A stretch of 43,815 nucleotides of DNA from positions 1-43,815 of the forward strand of contig JAHRWD010000105.1 in assembly GCA_019090315.1 (NCBI GenBank). Reading direction: 5' to 3'. A model generated the notes under the pieces. The model searched no databases. It was not told where the DNA came from and was given only the letters and a program-made list of their open reading frames with translations. The stretch is from Pseudomonadales bacterium. GTDB lineage: Bacteria > Pseudomonadota > Gammaproteobacteria > Pseudomonadales > JAHRWD01. The position numbers and the translations under genes were made by a program. Positions 1-8,896 of this stretch are shown here, one piece after another; positions within the stretch are counted from its first letter, which is position 1; each line of letters begins with the position of its first letter.

Positions 1-64
1 AGGGGATCGAACCCCCGACCCTCGCCTTGTAAGGGCGATGCTCTCCCAGCTGAGCTATTCACCC
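1..64 (-). tRNA. tRNA-Val(UAC), 3' end cut by window edge
   Basis: Read on the minus strand, the sequence has a 5' acceptor arm GGGTGAA, a D-arm with GCTCAGCTGGGAGAGC, an anticodon stem TCGCC/GGCGA around the loop CTTACAA (anticodon TAC, valine), and a T-arm with GGTTCGATCC. The last dozen or so bases (3' acceptor strand) lie outside the window. It is co-directional with, and downstream of, secB. Confidence 0.95.
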
Positions 65-236
65 CGTGCCAAGAGCGACGCATTTTACAGACTTGGGTTG
101 ATAAGTCAACGACCCATATGAAGGATTTATGAACACTGAATAAAGCGATGAAACCCGTCATCTAAACTGCAAAATTCCAGCCTAAGCTGCCTACTGGTAT
201 CGCTACTGAAAAGCAGTTAAACCTTATGCTTAGTTG

Positions 237-725
237 TTAGTGCTCAGTCTTTGAAACAGGTGCCGCAGCGCCACCTGTTTTGTCTTGTTCTGCATTTTGC
301 TGCGCTTGCAGGAATAGCGCATCAAAATTGACCGGCGCCAGCATTAGTGGCGGGAAGCCACCACGAATAACCAGGTTATCTACCGCTTCACGTGCATAGG
401 GGAACAGGATATTCGGGCAAAAACTACCTACAGCCCGTTTCATCTCCTCTTCTGAGTTGCTTTGGATCTCAAAAATACCGGCCTGTTGGACCTCTACCAG
501 AAAAGCAGTTTCCTCCTCCTGTTTGGCAGTAATGGTAAGCGTTAAAACCACTTCAAAAATATGCTCATCGATTTTAGCATTTGCCGCGTTCATCTCCAGA
601 TTAACGTCGGGTTTCCATTGCTGCCGGAAAACCTCTGGCGAACCAGGGGATTCGAACGAGACATCTTTTATGTACAGTTTTTGGATACCAAATCGGTTTT
701 GTACTTCGTCAGCCTGCGTAGCCAT
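237..725 (-). CDS. secB: Protein-export chaperone SecB
   Basis: SecB is a cytosolic tetrameric chaperone that keeps precursor proteins unfolded and hands them to SecA at the Sec translocon. The 162-residue product has the usual family length and diagnostic segments: the N-terminal IQKLYIKDVSFESP strand, the central VVLTLTITAKQ strand, and the C-terminal helix with CPNILFPYAREAVDNLVIRG followed by PPLMLAPVNFDALF. The short polar tail is typical. The ATG at 725 is preceded by AAGGA with good spacing, which fixes the start. It lies downstream of grxC and the rhodanese gene on the same strand with short gaps, so co-transcription is likely; this order is common in gammaproteobacteria. Confidence 0.97.
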   Translation of the reverse strand: MATQADEVQNRFGIQKLYIKDVSFESPGSPEVFRQQWKPDVNLEMNAANAKIDEHIFEVVLTLTITAKQEEETAFLVEVQQAGIFEIQSNSEEEMKRAVGSFCPNILFPYAREAVDNLVIRGGFPPLMLAPVNFDALFLQAQQNAEQDKTGGAAAPVSKTEH

Positions 726-781
726 AAATTTTCCTTAGGTATTTTTATACGTTTAACAGTTCTAATCTAATATGAAAGAGC

Positions 782-1039
782 TTAGTTGCCCTCGAGCAAT
801 TGATCCAGCTTTCCCTGGGAGTCGAGTCCATAGAGCTCATCGCAGCCACCGACATGATACTCATCAATCCAGATCTGCGGCACGCTGGTAGCACCACTTT
901 TTTTGGTCATTTTTGCCCGTAGATCAGGTCGTGAATCTACCGCAATCTCTTCAAACTCTGCGCCTTTTTTCTGTAGCAGGCGTTTCGCTGCCACGCAGTA
1001 CGGGCAGAAACGTGTGGTATAGATAACAATAGATGGCAT
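782..1039 (-). CDS. grxC: Glutaredoxin 3
   Basis: This small cytosolic thiol-disulfide oxidoreductase is reduced by glutathione and supports ribonucleotide reductase and protein de-glutathionylation. The 85-residue product has the dithiol active site CPYC at residues 12-15, the cis-proline region TSVPQIWI, and the glutathione-binding GGCDEL motif near the C-terminus, all as in GrxC. The length matches the family. It lies between the rhodanese gene (36-bp gap) and secB (56-bp gap), all on the minus strand. No strong Shine-Dalgarno sequence is visible before the ATG, so translational coupling to the upstream gene is possible. Confidence 0.96.
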   Translation of the reverse strand: MPSIVIYTTRFCPYCVAAKRLLQKKGAEFEEIAVDSRPDLRAKMTKKSGATSVPQIWIDEYHVGGCDELYGLDSQGKLDQLLEGN

Positions 1040-1075
1040 TCGATTTTTATAAGCTGTTCTGTGGGTCTATAGAGG

Positions 1076-1492
1076 TTATTTCACCAGCGGGAGATTTTCA
1101 GCCCGCCAGCTACCAATTCCGCCATTCAGGCGCAGCACCTGCGTAAACCCGGCTTTTTGCAGCATACCGCCGGCTGTACCTGATAGCTGCCCCATTGGAC
1201 AAACAAGGATTATCGGCTTGTCTTTATGGGACTCCAGCTCACCAAGCCTGTCAGCAAGTTTGGTGTTGGGTATGTTTTTTGAATCAACGATATGACCCTT
1301 TTTAAAATCCCCGGAATCGCGCAAATCAACAACCATCGCGTCTTCCTTGTTAACCAGACGGGATAACTCCGCTGTATTGATGCTCTGGCCTTTCTTTCTT
1401 TGCTCTGTAAAAACAAATAATCCTAGTACAACAAAAAATGCTCCCACCAACGACCAGTGATTGCCAACAAATTCAACTACCTGATTAAACAT
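1076..1492 (-). CDS. Membrane-anchored rhodanese-like protein (YibN type)
   Basis: The 138-residue product has an N-terminal transmembrane helix (about residues 13-29) followed by a single rhodanese domain (about 38-135). The domain shows the VVDLRDSGDFKKGHI segment and the active-site loop CPMGQLSG with the putative persulfide cysteine at residue 98. Rhodanese domains carry or transfer sulfane sulfur; the physiological substrate of YibN-type proteins is not settled. It is the first gene of the likely rhodanese-grxC-secB operon, the same neighbourhood as E. coli yibN-grxC-secB, and is divergent from gpmI. This conserved synteny supports the name. Confidence 0.9.
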   Translation of the reverse strand: MFNQVVEFVGNHWSLVGAFFVVLGLFVFTEQRKKGQSINTAELSRLVNKEDAMVVDLRDSGDFKKGHIVDSKNIPNTKLADRLGELESHKDKPIILVCPMGQLSGTAGGMLQKAGFTQVLRLNGGIGSWRAENLPLVK

Positions 1493-1811
1493 GGTTCGGG
1501 TTTCCAGCTAACTTACGAAGGGTTCAATAATGGACGCTAAAACAGCGCGAGGGCGAATTATACACACCATCCCGTTGCGCGACATAGCGTATCTGCCAAT
1601 TCTGATTCGAGGGTGCGATTAACTGGTGTTTAGCTGGCAAGTTACATAGCGAAACCGGTCTGATCAGGCTAAAATCGCTCTTTCATATGATCGATTGTGG
1701 TGTAGCTTTCAAACTTCAGGTTTTAGCGCGTTTTTCCGATTGAACCGGTATCGATCAAAACACCGTCTTACCCTGCCCTTTTTCACCCACATCACTTCAG
1801 GTTGACCTTTT
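1493..1811. other. Divergent intergenic region between rhodanese gene and gpmI
   Basis: These 319 bp separate two divergently transcribed genes and must hold promoters for both the rhodanese-grxC-secB unit and the gpmI-envC-ctpA unit. I see no convincing sigma-70 pair, operator palindrome or small gene here. A short antisense open frame (1709-1903) runs into gpmI and is not supported. Confidence 0.5.
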
Positions 1812-3362
1812 ATGCCCCACCTTCGCAAACCGCTTAGTCTGATTATTCTTGATGGCTGGGGGCACAGTGAAACCTCAACCTCCAATGCAATTGAACTCGC
1901 CAATACTCCGGTTTGGGATCAGCTTATCGCTACATCACCCCATACACTGATATCCACCTCAGGCATGGCGGTGGGGTTGCCGGAGGGGCAGATGGGAAAC
2001 TCCGAAGTGGGTCATATGAACCTGGGAGCCGGACGCACTGTTTATCAGGATTACACGCGTATCGGCAAAGCGATCGAAGAGGGTGATTTTTTTGAAAACC
2101 CGGAACTGGTAAAAGCGTTAAAGGCCGCTGCCAGCTCTAACAACACGGTACAGATACTGGGACTGCTATCACCCGGCGGAGTACATAGCCATGAGGAACA
2201 CATCTTTGCGATGATCAAAATGGCGCACCAATACGGTGTACAGAGCCTGAATATCCATGCCTTTTTGGATGGTCGCGATACTCCACCACGAAGTGCTCAA
2301 CCCTCTATCGAAAAACTTGAAGCAATTTTGAAGGAATATCCTGGGTATCAGATCGCATCCCTCTGCGGCCGCTACTACGCAATGGACCGGGACAATCGCT
2401 GGGATCGTGTCGAACGTGCGTACGATCTTATGGTAGATGGCAAAACCGAATACCAATATAGCAGCGCGTTAGAGGCATTGGACGCTGCCTACAGCCGTGA
2501 TGAAAATGATGAATTTGTGCAACCCAGCGCGATCACCATCGATGGCAAGAGCTCGAAAATAGTCGACCATGACCAGATTATATTTATGAATTTCCGGGCT
2601 GATCGGGCTCGTGAAATCACACGCGCTATCAATGAACAAAATTTCCAGGGATTCAAACGCTCCAGCACCCCCAAAATTGGTGGTTTTGTGATGCTAACCC
2701 GATACGCCGCCGATATAGATCTGCCTAGCGCATTCCCACCGGTTGCACTCCAGCAGATCCTCGGTGAATACCTGTCTGAATCGGGAAAGACCCAACTCAG
2801 AATTTCCGAGACGGAGAAATACGCCCACGTCACCTTCTTTTTTAACGGCGGACAGGAAGAGCCGTTTCCGGGTGAAGAGCGGATTTTGATCCCCTCCCCC
2901 GATGTAGCCACCTATGATTTGCAACCCCAGATGAGTGCTCCGGAGTTAACCGATCAACTGGTAAATGCGATCAAAAGCGGTAAATTTGATGTAATCATTT
3001 GCAACTACCCCAACGGCGATATGGTAGGGCATACCGGCAGTATGGAGGCCGCAAAACTTGCAGTTGAAACCGTCGACCACTGTCTGGCGCGTATCCAGAA
3101 GGCCACCCTTGAAGCGGGTGGTGAAGCGCTGATTACGGCTGATCACGGTAATGTCGAGCAAATGTTTGATCCCGTTACTGGCCAGCCCCATACCGCACAC
3201 ACCACCGGCCCGGTACCACTGGTCTACATTGGCGAATCAGCACGGCAGTTTAATGAACAATCGGGCCAGCTTTCCGATATTGCACCCACTATGCTCGACA
3301 TGCTGGAGATGCCCAAACCCGCCGAGATGACCGGGCATTCTCTGCTTAAACATAACTCTTAA
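1812..3362 (+). CDS. gpmI: 2,3-bisphosphoglycerate-independent phosphoglycerate mutase
   Basis: This cytosolic glycolytic enzyme interconverts 3- and 2-phosphoglycerate through a phosphoserine intermediate, using two Mn(II) ions. The 516-residue product has the family length. Visible signatures are the metal site LDGWG (Asp14), the catalytic serine in [13 protein letters not shown] (Ser64), the insertion domain with [11 protein letters not shown] and GRYYAMDRD, and the C-terminal metal-binding runs [12 protein letters not shown] and [11 protein letters not shown]. The ATG at 1812 follows a modest AGGT Shine-Dalgarno sequence. It heads the gpmI-envC-ctpA cluster seen in many gammaproteobacteria. 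Confidence 0.97.
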   Translation: MPHLRKPLSLIILDGWGHSETSTSNAIELANTPVWDQLIATSPHTLISTSGMAVGLPEGQMGNSEVGHMNLGAGRTVYQDYTRIGKAIEEGDFFENPELVKALKAAASSNNTVQILGLLSPGGVHSHEEHIFAMIKMAHQYGVQSLNIHAFLDGRDTPPRSAQPSIEKLEAILKEYPGYQIASLCGRYYAMDRDNRWDRVERAYDLMVDGKTEYQYSSALEALDAAYSRDENDEFVQPSAITIDGKSSKIVDHDQIIFMNFRADRAREITRAINEQNFQGFKRSSTPKIGGFVMLTRYAADIDLPSAFPPVALQQILGEYLSESGKTQLRISETEKYAHVTFFFNGGQEEPFPGEERILIPSPDVATYDLQPQMSAPELTDQLVNAIKSGKFDVIICNYPNGDMVGHTGSMEAAKLAVETVDHCLARIQKATLEAGGEALITADHGNVEQMFDPVTGQPHTAHTTGPVPLVYIGESARQFNEQSGQLSDIAPTMLDMLEMPKPAEMTGHSLLKHNS

Positions 3363-3376
3363 AAGCTAACACGACC

Positions 3377-3532
3377 ATCACTATCTCCGGCGCACCAGAA
3401 CACACTAAAACCAGTAAAAATCACTGGTGGTTTCTGCTGCTATTTTTTTGTAGTGCGTGCTGTTTCGATCTCTGCTCAAACCTTGCCATTGCGGCCAATA
3501 GCGAAGCGACCGAACAGCGTAAACTGGATGCG
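3377..3532 (+). other. In-frame signal-peptide coding region upstream of first canonical envC start
   Basis: The envC frame stays open from 3356 up to the GTG at 3533. It encodes a basic/polar stretch (HTKTSKNH), a hydrophobic core (WWFLLLFFCSACC) and a processing-like region (LAIAANSE), which together look like a Sec signal peptide. No ATG, GTG or TTG occurs in this frame between 3356 and 3533. The best placed alternatives are ATC codons at 3377 and 3383, neither with a good Shine-Dalgarno sequence. An indel in the T-run at 3443-3449 is another explanation. Confidence 0.6.
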
Positions 3533-4585
3533 GTGAAGAGGGAGATAAGCCAACTCAAGAAAAAACTAAACCGGTTTGAGGGAAAACGTGCAGGATTGAC
3601 CAAATCGCTTCAAAAAGTTGAAGTGTCAATGGCCGGACTGGAAACTGATATCCAGAAAAATCGCCAACAAATAAGTGCCAGCAAAACCCATCTCAATACG
3701 CTCAACAAACAGAAAAAACAGCTGATCACCAACCAGAAAAACCAGCGAAAACGGATAGAAGAACAGCTTGCCGCACATTATAGAATGGGACGAGAGCCCT
3801 ATATTAAGCTTCTGCTCAGCGAAGAAGATCCCACCAAGGTCACGCGATTAACCCGTTATTACGACTATTTCAATCGTGCACGCATCGAACGAATCAGGAG
3901 CTATCAATCTGATATTGAAGCACTGAACAAAATTGAAACTAAAATTGAAACTGAGCGCAAGCTGTTAGCTTCGAAAGAACAAAACCTAAAAAACCAGCAT
4001 CGCCAGCTATCCGAAAAATTTGCGCAACGTAAAACATTACTCAGCAAAATAAACAGTGATATCAAGTCTGGAAATCGACAACTGGATAGCCTGGACGCAG
4101 ATCAAAAACGTCTATCAGCCCTGTTACATTCACTGGAAAGAATCACCAGTGATCTGGCTGATGCCGGGCTTTCCCAGCCATTCCGTGACGCCAAAGGTAT
4201 TTTACCCTGGCCGACCAAAGGCAAGATTGCCCGGCGCTTTGGTAGTATCAAAAAACCAGGGAATCGACGCTGGAATGGAGTAACCATTGCCGCCAAAGAG
4301 GGAAAAGATATCCACTCTATTTATCATGGACGTGTGGTGTTTTCCGGCTGGCTGCGTGGGCATGGCCTGTTAACGGTGGTGGAACACAACCAACACTACC
4401 TGAGCATCTACGCTCACAACCAGACCCTGTTAAAAGAGGAGGGTGACTGGGTGACGGCAGGAGAGCCTATCGCTACCGTTGGACAAAGCGGTGGACAGGA
4501 CAAATCTGCACTCTATTTTGAAATCAGAAAAGATGGCAATCCACTCAACCCTGAATTATGGTGTTCCTCTGGTCGTCGAAGATAA
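3533..4585 (+). CDS. envC: EnvC-like murein hydrolase activator (degenerate M23/LytM)
   Basis: EnvC is a periplasmic coiled-coil protein that activates the septal amidases AmiA/AmiB during cell separation. The product has a long N-terminal coiled coil (about residues 1-205, many K/E/Q heptads) and a C-terminal LytM domain (about 230-345). The peptidase metal ligands are incomplete: the first ligand position reads GVTIAA, and the usual LHFEIR reads LYFEIR, as expected for an activator rather than an active endopeptidase. The position after gpmI and before ctpA matches the gammaproteobacterial cluster. The GTG at 3533 is only the first canonical start; an in-frame signal-peptide-like region lies upstream (3377-3532), so the true N-terminus is probably earlier. 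The 3' end stops 73 bp before the ctpA start. Confidence 0.88.
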   Translation: MKREISQLKKKLNRFEGKRAGLTKSLQKVEVSMAGLETDIQKNRQQISASKTHLNTLNKQKKQLITNQKNQRKRIEEQLAAHYRMGREPYIKLLLSEEDPTKVTRLTRYYDYFNRARIERIRSYQSDIEALNKIETKIETERKLLASKEQNLKNQHRQLSEKFAQRKTLLSKINSDIKSGNRQLDSLDADQKRLSALLHSLERITSDLADAGLSQPFRDAKGILPWPTKGKIARRFGSIKKPGNRRWNGVTIAAKEGKDIHSIYHGRVVFSGWLRGHGLLTVVEHNQHYLSIYAHNQTLLKEEGDWVTAGEPIATVGQSGGQDKSALYFEIRKDGNPLNPELWCSSGRRR

Positions 4586-4658
4586 ACAGCAAGGATCGTT
4601 CTCGGCTTTCAGCTGCCCAGGCAAAACTAAAGAATCCAATAAGAGCCACGTTCCAATT

Positions 4659-6080
4659 ATGCGAATAAAAGAAGCCCCTCTACAATTATTGATCGGTGGA
4701 ATTCTGCTCTTGCTGATGACCGCCCTGCCCATTGCCCAGGCCGAAGAGCAAGAGGACACCCGCCCTTCACAGGAAGAAGCGGCCAAGTTAACCGCCCTGC
4801 CGCTGGAAGATCTGCGCACCTTTGTTGAGGTGTTTGAGCACATCAGACAAGTCTACGTAACACCGATTACTGACCAGGAACTACTGGAAAACGCTATTCG
4901 TGGGATGCTGTACGAACTGGACCCCCACTCCTCCTACCTCGACCAGAAGGATTTCGCGGAACTAAGAGAGGGAACTGAAGGTGAGTTTGGTGGCCTGGGT
5001 ATTGAGATCGATCTGGATGACAACTACATAAGAGTTATCACTCCCATTGATAACACACCTGCCAAAAAAGCCGGCATCGAAGCTGGTGACCTCATCATCA
5101 AGATTGATGGCAAACCGGTCAGGGGTATGAAGCTTGGCGAAAGTGTTGAGCTCATGCGGGGAGAGGTCGGCACCGACACTACCTTAACGATCCTTCGCAA
5201 TGAAACTGAAACCCTCGATATCACCGTAACCCGAGGTATTATCCAGATACAAAGCGTCAGAAGTGAACTGCTGGAGCCAGGCTACGCCTACATTCGACTT
5301 GCCCAGTTCCAGGTGCACACCGAAAAGGACTTGCTGGCGGCCATCGAAAAGCTCAATCCACCCCAACAACCGCTTAAAGGTATCGTACTGGATCTTAGAA
5401 ATAACCCTGGCGGATTGTTGGATGCTGCGGTTGGTGTTGTGGATGCGTTTATCTCCGAGGGGATGATTGTTTATACCAGCGGAAGAGTGCCTGATGCTAA
5501 ACGAGAGTATCTCGCCACCAAAAATACCCCGGCGGGTGATATCCCCCTGGTCATACTGATAAACGGCGGTTCGGCGTCCGCTTCTGAAATTGTAGCCGGT
5601 TCATTACAGGATCATAAGCGTGCTGTCATTATGGGCACCCAGAGTTTTGGTAAAGGATCAGTACAAACTATTCTTCCTCTCGGGCCTGAAAAAGCGATCA
5701 AGCTGACCACTGCGCTTTATTACACGCCAGCCGGACGATCGATCCAGGCAGAAGGTATTGAGCCGGACATTCAGGTTGAGCGTGCCAACGTAAAAAACAT
5801 TGATAAGGAGTTTATCTCCTACCGCGAAGAGGATCTCAATCGCCATCTAAAGAATGGCAAGCAGGGTAAAAAAGGCAAACGCCAGGACGATTCAGCAGGT
5901 ACAAAAAACAAATCAGGTACGGATAAAAAACCCAAAGCACTGGTGGAACGGGACTTCCAGTTGTATGAAGCGCTGAATCTATTGAAGGGTATTCACATAC
6001 TGTCATCCTTGAAAAAAAATCCAGTCATCAGCGCTGCTCCCCCGACTCAACCGTTAAAGGATAAAGAAAAACTCCAGTAA
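4659..6080 (+). CDS. ctpA: C-terminal processing peptidase, S41 family
   Basis: This is a periplasmic or membrane-tethered serine protease that cleaves near the C-terminus of substrates, often peptidoglycan hydrolases. From the ATG at 4659 the product is 473 residues with a signal peptide (residues 1-28, LLIGGILLLLMTALPIAQA). It then has an N-terminal helical part, a PDZ domain (about 105-185, GLGIEIDLDDNY) and the S41 catalytic core. The Ser/Lys dyad is visible in GGSASASEIVAGSL (Ser307) and FGKGSVQT (Lys332). A lysine-rich, low-complexity insert (KNGKQGKKGKRQDD) sits near the C-terminus. The frame is open further upstream into envC, but only the 4659 start yields a signal peptide. Placement after envC fits a role in septal or peptidoglycan control. 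Confidence 0.94.
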   Translation: MRIKEAPLQLLIGGILLLLMTALPIAQAEEQEDTRPSQEEAAKLTALPLEDLRTFVEVFEHIRQVYVTPITDQELLENAIRGMLYELDPHSSYLDQKDFAELREGTEGEFGGLGIEIDLDDNYIRVITPIDNTPAKKAGIEAGDLIIKIDGKPVRGMKLGESVELMRGEVGTDTTLTILRNETETLDITVTRGIIQIQSVRSELLEPGYAYIRLAQFQVHTEKDLLAAIEKLNPPQQPLKGIVLDLRNNPGGLLDAAVGVVDAFISEGMIVYTSGRVPDAKREYLATKNTPAGDIPLVILINGGSASASEIVAGSLQDHKRAVIMGTQSFGKGSVQTILPLGPEKAIKLTTALYYTPAGRSIQAEGIEPDIQVERANVKNIDKEFISYREEDLNRHLKNGKQGKKGKRQDDSAGTKNKSGTDKKPKALVERDFQLYEALNLLKGIHILSSLKKNPVISAAPPTQPLKDKEKLQ

Positions 6081-6352
6081 GCCGATACTGCGGTCCTGTT
6101 TTCTTCTTGCCAACGGGCTGCCTGTCGGGGTGTTTGAGCTTTACTACCCGCTCCGGTAAAATTCGCGCCCTGTAGAAAGCTCACCATAAATCCCAACAGC
6201 TATATGACCGGTACCGATTAACGCGGCACTGCCGTTTTCCAGCACCCCTGAGCCTTTCTCAGATTTTTACCGTACCTTTTCGATGCACTGACAAAAGGTA
6301 CCCAGTACTGATTTCCAACCCAATATTGAATTACCCAACTAACTGACCAATC

Positions 6353-7852
6353 ATGAAAAATAGTACATTGTTATCCTCCACAAAAAATGACTGGCTCGGA
6401 AATATCCGTGGCGATATTCTCGCGGGTCTGGTTGTGGCGCTAGCGCTGATTCCAGAAGCGATCGCCTTTTCCATTATCGCCGGCGTTGACCCAAAGGTTG
6501 GGTTGTACGCATCATTCTGTATTGCGGTCGTCATCGCATTTACCGGTGGTCGTCCCGGAATGATCTCTGCGGCAACCGGCGCAATGGCGCTGCTGATGGT
6601 GACATTGGTCAAAGAGCATGGCCTGGAATACCTGCTGGCAGCTACCCTGTTGACCGGAATATTTCAGATTTGTGCGGGATTTCTAAAACTGGGAAGCTTG
6701 ATGCGGTTCGTATCACGCTCGGTTGTCACAGGTTTCGTAAATGCACTGGCTATTCTGATATTCATGGCACAACTACCTGAATTGATTGATGTCACCTGGC
6801 ATGTATACGCGATGACCGCTGCAGGCCTCGGCATTATCTATCTATTCCCACTGATCCCGGTACTGGGTAAAGCCCTGCCCTCTCCGCTGATTTGTATACT
6901 GTCGATGACCGCCGTAGCGATCTATCTGGGGCTTGATATACGCACCGTCAGTGACATGGGTGAACTACCGGACACACTACCCATTTTCCTCTGGCCCGAC
7001 GTACCCCTAACCCTGGAAACCCTCACCATTGTATTCCCCTACGCACTGGCGCTAGCAATAGTGGGCTTGCTGGAATCGATGATGACCGCCAGCATCGTGG
7101 ATGACCTCACCGACACCAACAGCGACAAAAACCGCGAGTGTAAAGGTCAGGGAGTTGCCAATATTGGTGCCGGTTTGATGGGTGGCATGGCGGGTTGCGC
7201 AATGATCGGGCAATCGGTTATCAATATAAAATCCGGCGGCCGTGGTCGACTCTCGACGTTGATTGCCGGCGTATTGCTGCTGATTATGGTGGTATTCCTT
7301 GATGAATGGATCGGTCTGATACCGATGGCCGCTTTGGTCGCGGTGATGATCATGGTATCAATCGGGACTTTTTCATGGAGTTCCTTGATCGACCTCAAGA
7401 AAAGCCCCCTCTCCAGCAATATAGTGATGATATCTACAGTAGTTGTAGTAGTGTTCACTCACAATCTCGCGCTGGGTGTGTTGGTTGGGGTTCTGCTCGC
7501 AGCGCTCTTTTTTGCCAACAAAATTGGTCGTTATATGGCAGTGAATAGCATAGCCGGCGAGCAAGATAGTACCCGCACCTACAAGGTGATCGGCCAGGTA
7601 TTCTTTGCGTCATCGGAGCAATTTATAGAACAGTTCGATTTCAAAGAGGTACTGGAGCAGGTCACCATTGATGTTACCGATGCGCATTTTTGGGATATCA
7701 CAGCGGTTGCGGCACTGGACAAGGTTGTTTTAAAATTTCGGCGGGAGGGAGCGGTGGTTGATGTTATTGGAATGAACGAAGCCAGCGCTACCATTGTCGA
7801 TGGTTTTGGAATACACGACAAACCAGAAAAAGTCGAACAAATGCTAATGTAG
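6353..7852 (+). CDS. SulP-family inorganic anion transporter with STAS domain
   Basis: The 499-residue inner-membrane protein has the SulP transporter core: a first segment with [36 protein letters not shown], and about 10-12 hydrophobic helices to residue about 390. A C-terminal STAS domain follows (about 405-495, with [19 protein letters not shown]). SulP proteins move sulfate, bicarbonate or other anions, often with Na+ or H+. The substrate here cannot be told from sequence; bicarbonate (BicA-like) and sulfate are both possible. It is followed at 140 bp by a universal stress protein on the same strand, a pairing that suggests joint regulation. No clear Shine-Dalgarno sequence precedes the ATG. 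Confidence 0.92.
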   Translation: MKNSTLLSSTKNDWLGNIRGDILAGLVVALALIPEAIAFSIIAGVDPKVGLYASFCIAVVIAFTGGRPGMISAATGAMALLMVTLVKEHGLEYLLAATLLTGIFQICAGFLKLGSLMRFVSRSVVTGFVNALAILIFMAQLPELIDVTWHVYAMTAAGLGIIYLFPLIPVLGKALPSPLICILSMTAVAIYLGLDIRTVSDMGELPDTLPIFLWPDVPLTLETLTIVFPYALALAIVGLLESMMTASIVDDLTDTNSDKNRECKGQGVANIGAGLMGGMAGCAMIGQSVINIKSGGRGRLSTLIAGVLLLIMVVFLDEWIGLIPMAALVAVMIMVSIGTFSWSSLIDLKKSPLSSNIVMISTVVVVVFTHNLALGVLVGVLLAALFFANKIGRYMAVNSIAGEQDSTRTYKVIGQVFFASSEQFIEQFDFKEVLEQVTIDVTDAHFWDITAVAALDKVVLKFRREGAVVDVIGMNEASATIVDGFGIHDKPEKVEQMLM

Positions 7853-7919
7853 TGTATGGAACTGTATACAGATATAGAACTCGCCACATTTGTCACGGCA
7901 AGGCGCAGGTCGCAGCGAA

Positions 7920-7959
7920 TGTAGGCACCTTTGCAAGGGCTGTAACGCAGTCCCCTACA
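7920..7959. repeat. Structured intergenic hairpin element
   Basis: TGTAGG (7920-7925) pairs with CCTACA (7954-7959). An inner arm, GGGCTG, pairs with CAGTCCC apart from a one-base bulge around the loop TAACG. It lies between the SulP and universal stress protein genes. It has no U-tract, so it does not look like an intrinsic terminator. It may be a REP/MITE-like remnant or an mRNA processing or stability structure. Confidence 0.35.
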
Positions 7960-7992
7960 ATACATTGAAGTCACACTAAGAAGGGCAAAGCT

Positions 7993-8844
7993 ATGACGAA
8001 TATCGTAACCTGCATTGATGGATCCAATCTCGCTGATTCTGTGTGCGATGCCGCTATCTGGGCATGCCACCGTACCGGCGCACCACTGAAACTACTACAC
8101 GTACTGGATAAGGGCGAACAACATGCGCTCGGCAATTTGTCCGGTAACATCCTGCCGGAAGGCCGTAGAAAATTGCTGAGAGAGCTGGTTGGGCTTGAAG
8201 AAAAATACAGCAAACTGGCTCTGGAAGATGGCAAGCATATGCTCGCAGACGCCAAAAACCGCGCCAGTGAACAGGGTATTGAACAGATCAGTACCATGCA
8301 GCGCCACGGTAATTTGGCAGAAACCCTGGCAGAGATGGATGATGAAATCAGAATGCTGGTTGTCGGTCACCACGGTGAAACACATCAGGGCAAAAAAGTA
8401 GCCATTGGCAGCCAACTGGAAAGCGTGGTTCGCACTTCCCGAAAAGCAATTTTAATCGCTCCCGAGAAATTCGTCGAGCCACGTCGATTTATGATTGCCT
8501 ACGACGGCAGAGATGTCACCGAAAAAGCGATAGAGGGCCTGGTCAGAAGCCCTCTATTAAAGGATCTCGCCTGCCATATCGTATCGGTAAATAACAACAG
8601 TACCGATCGGCAACCGGCACTTGCCGCCGCCGCAAAAAAACTTACCGATGCTGGGTTTGGTGTAACCGCTCAGGTTATCGAGGGTACGGTGCAAAATTCT
8701 CTCCGCCTGTACGGCAAAGAAAACCGTATTGATCTATTGGTAATGGGAGCCTACGGTCACTCGCGCCTGCACCAACTTTTTGTCGGAAGCCATACTACCA
8801 ACATGATCAGTCGCAGCGAGATACCGGTACTGATTGCAAAATAA
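7993..8844 (+). CDS. Two-domain universal stress protein (UspA/UspE-like)
   Basis: The 283-residue cytosolic protein has two tandem Usp folds (about 1-145 and 153-283). The second has the nucleotide-binding signature GAYGHSRLHQLFVGSHT, matching the G-x2-G-x9-G-(S/T) pattern. The first has a related but less perfect VGHHGETHQGKKVAIGSQ. Usp proteins bind ATP/AMP and modulate stress survival; the target is unknown. The ATG at 7993 follows AAGGGCAAAGCT, an acceptable ribosome binding site. Its position directly after a SulP transporter suggests a regulatory role for that transporter, as proposed for other transporter-Usp pairs; this is inference. Confidence 0.9.
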   Translation: MTNIVTCIDGSNLADSVCDAAIWACHRTGAPLKLLHVLDKGEQHALGNLSGNILPEGRRKLLRELVGLEEKYSKLALEDGKHMLADAKNRASEQGIEQISTMQRHGNLAETLAEMDDEIRMLVVGHHGETHQGKKVAIGSQLESVVRTSRKAILIAPEKFVEPRRFMIAYDGRDVTEKAIEGLVRSPLLKDLACHIVSVNNNSTDRQPALAAAAKKLTDAGFGVTAQVIEGTVQNSLRLYGKENRIDLLVMGAYGHSRLHQLFVGSHTTNMISRSEIPVLIAK

Positions 8845-8869
8845 CATCAGCCAGCTGGCAGAAAAGATG

Positions 8870-8896
8870 ATTGCTGGCCCCTAGGGTGCCAGCAAT
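8870..8896. terminator. Hairpin between convergent usp and asmA-like genes
   Basis: ATTGCTGGC (8870-8878) is the inverse complement of GCCAGCAAT (8888-8896), with the loop containing CCCTAGGG. It straddles the 3' end of the AsmA-like gene and lies 25 bp after the universal stress protein stop. A convergent position suggests a bidirectional 3'-end structure. There is no U-tract on either side, so termination is only likely, not shown. Confidence 0.4.

Noticed and set aside
98..111. GTTGATAAGTCAAC, FNR-like dyad near the tRNA gene
   Set aside because: Half-sites are TTGA/TCAA with the wrong outer bases for TTGAT-N4-ATCAA, and there is no anaerobically regulated gene next to it.
2489..2911. Antisense 140-codon frame inside gpmI
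   Set aside because: It is the reverse strand of a complete conserved enzyme and is serine/arginine-rich without motifs.
4479..4658. Longer ctpA frame beginning inside envC
   Set aside because: It would add 60 residues before the obvious signal peptide; the ATG at 4659 gives a normal exported N-terminus.
7862..7871. CTGTATACAG palindrome resembling a LexA box
   Set aside because: The canonical gammaproteobacterial SOS box has CTGT and ACAG separated by eight bases; here only two bases separate them, and it lies just after a transporter gene rather than before an SOS gene.
7579..8070. Antisense 163-codon frame overlapping the SulP gene end and the universal stress protein start
   Set aside because: It is the shadow of two well-supported plus-strand genes, has a serine-rich composition and no recognisable motif.
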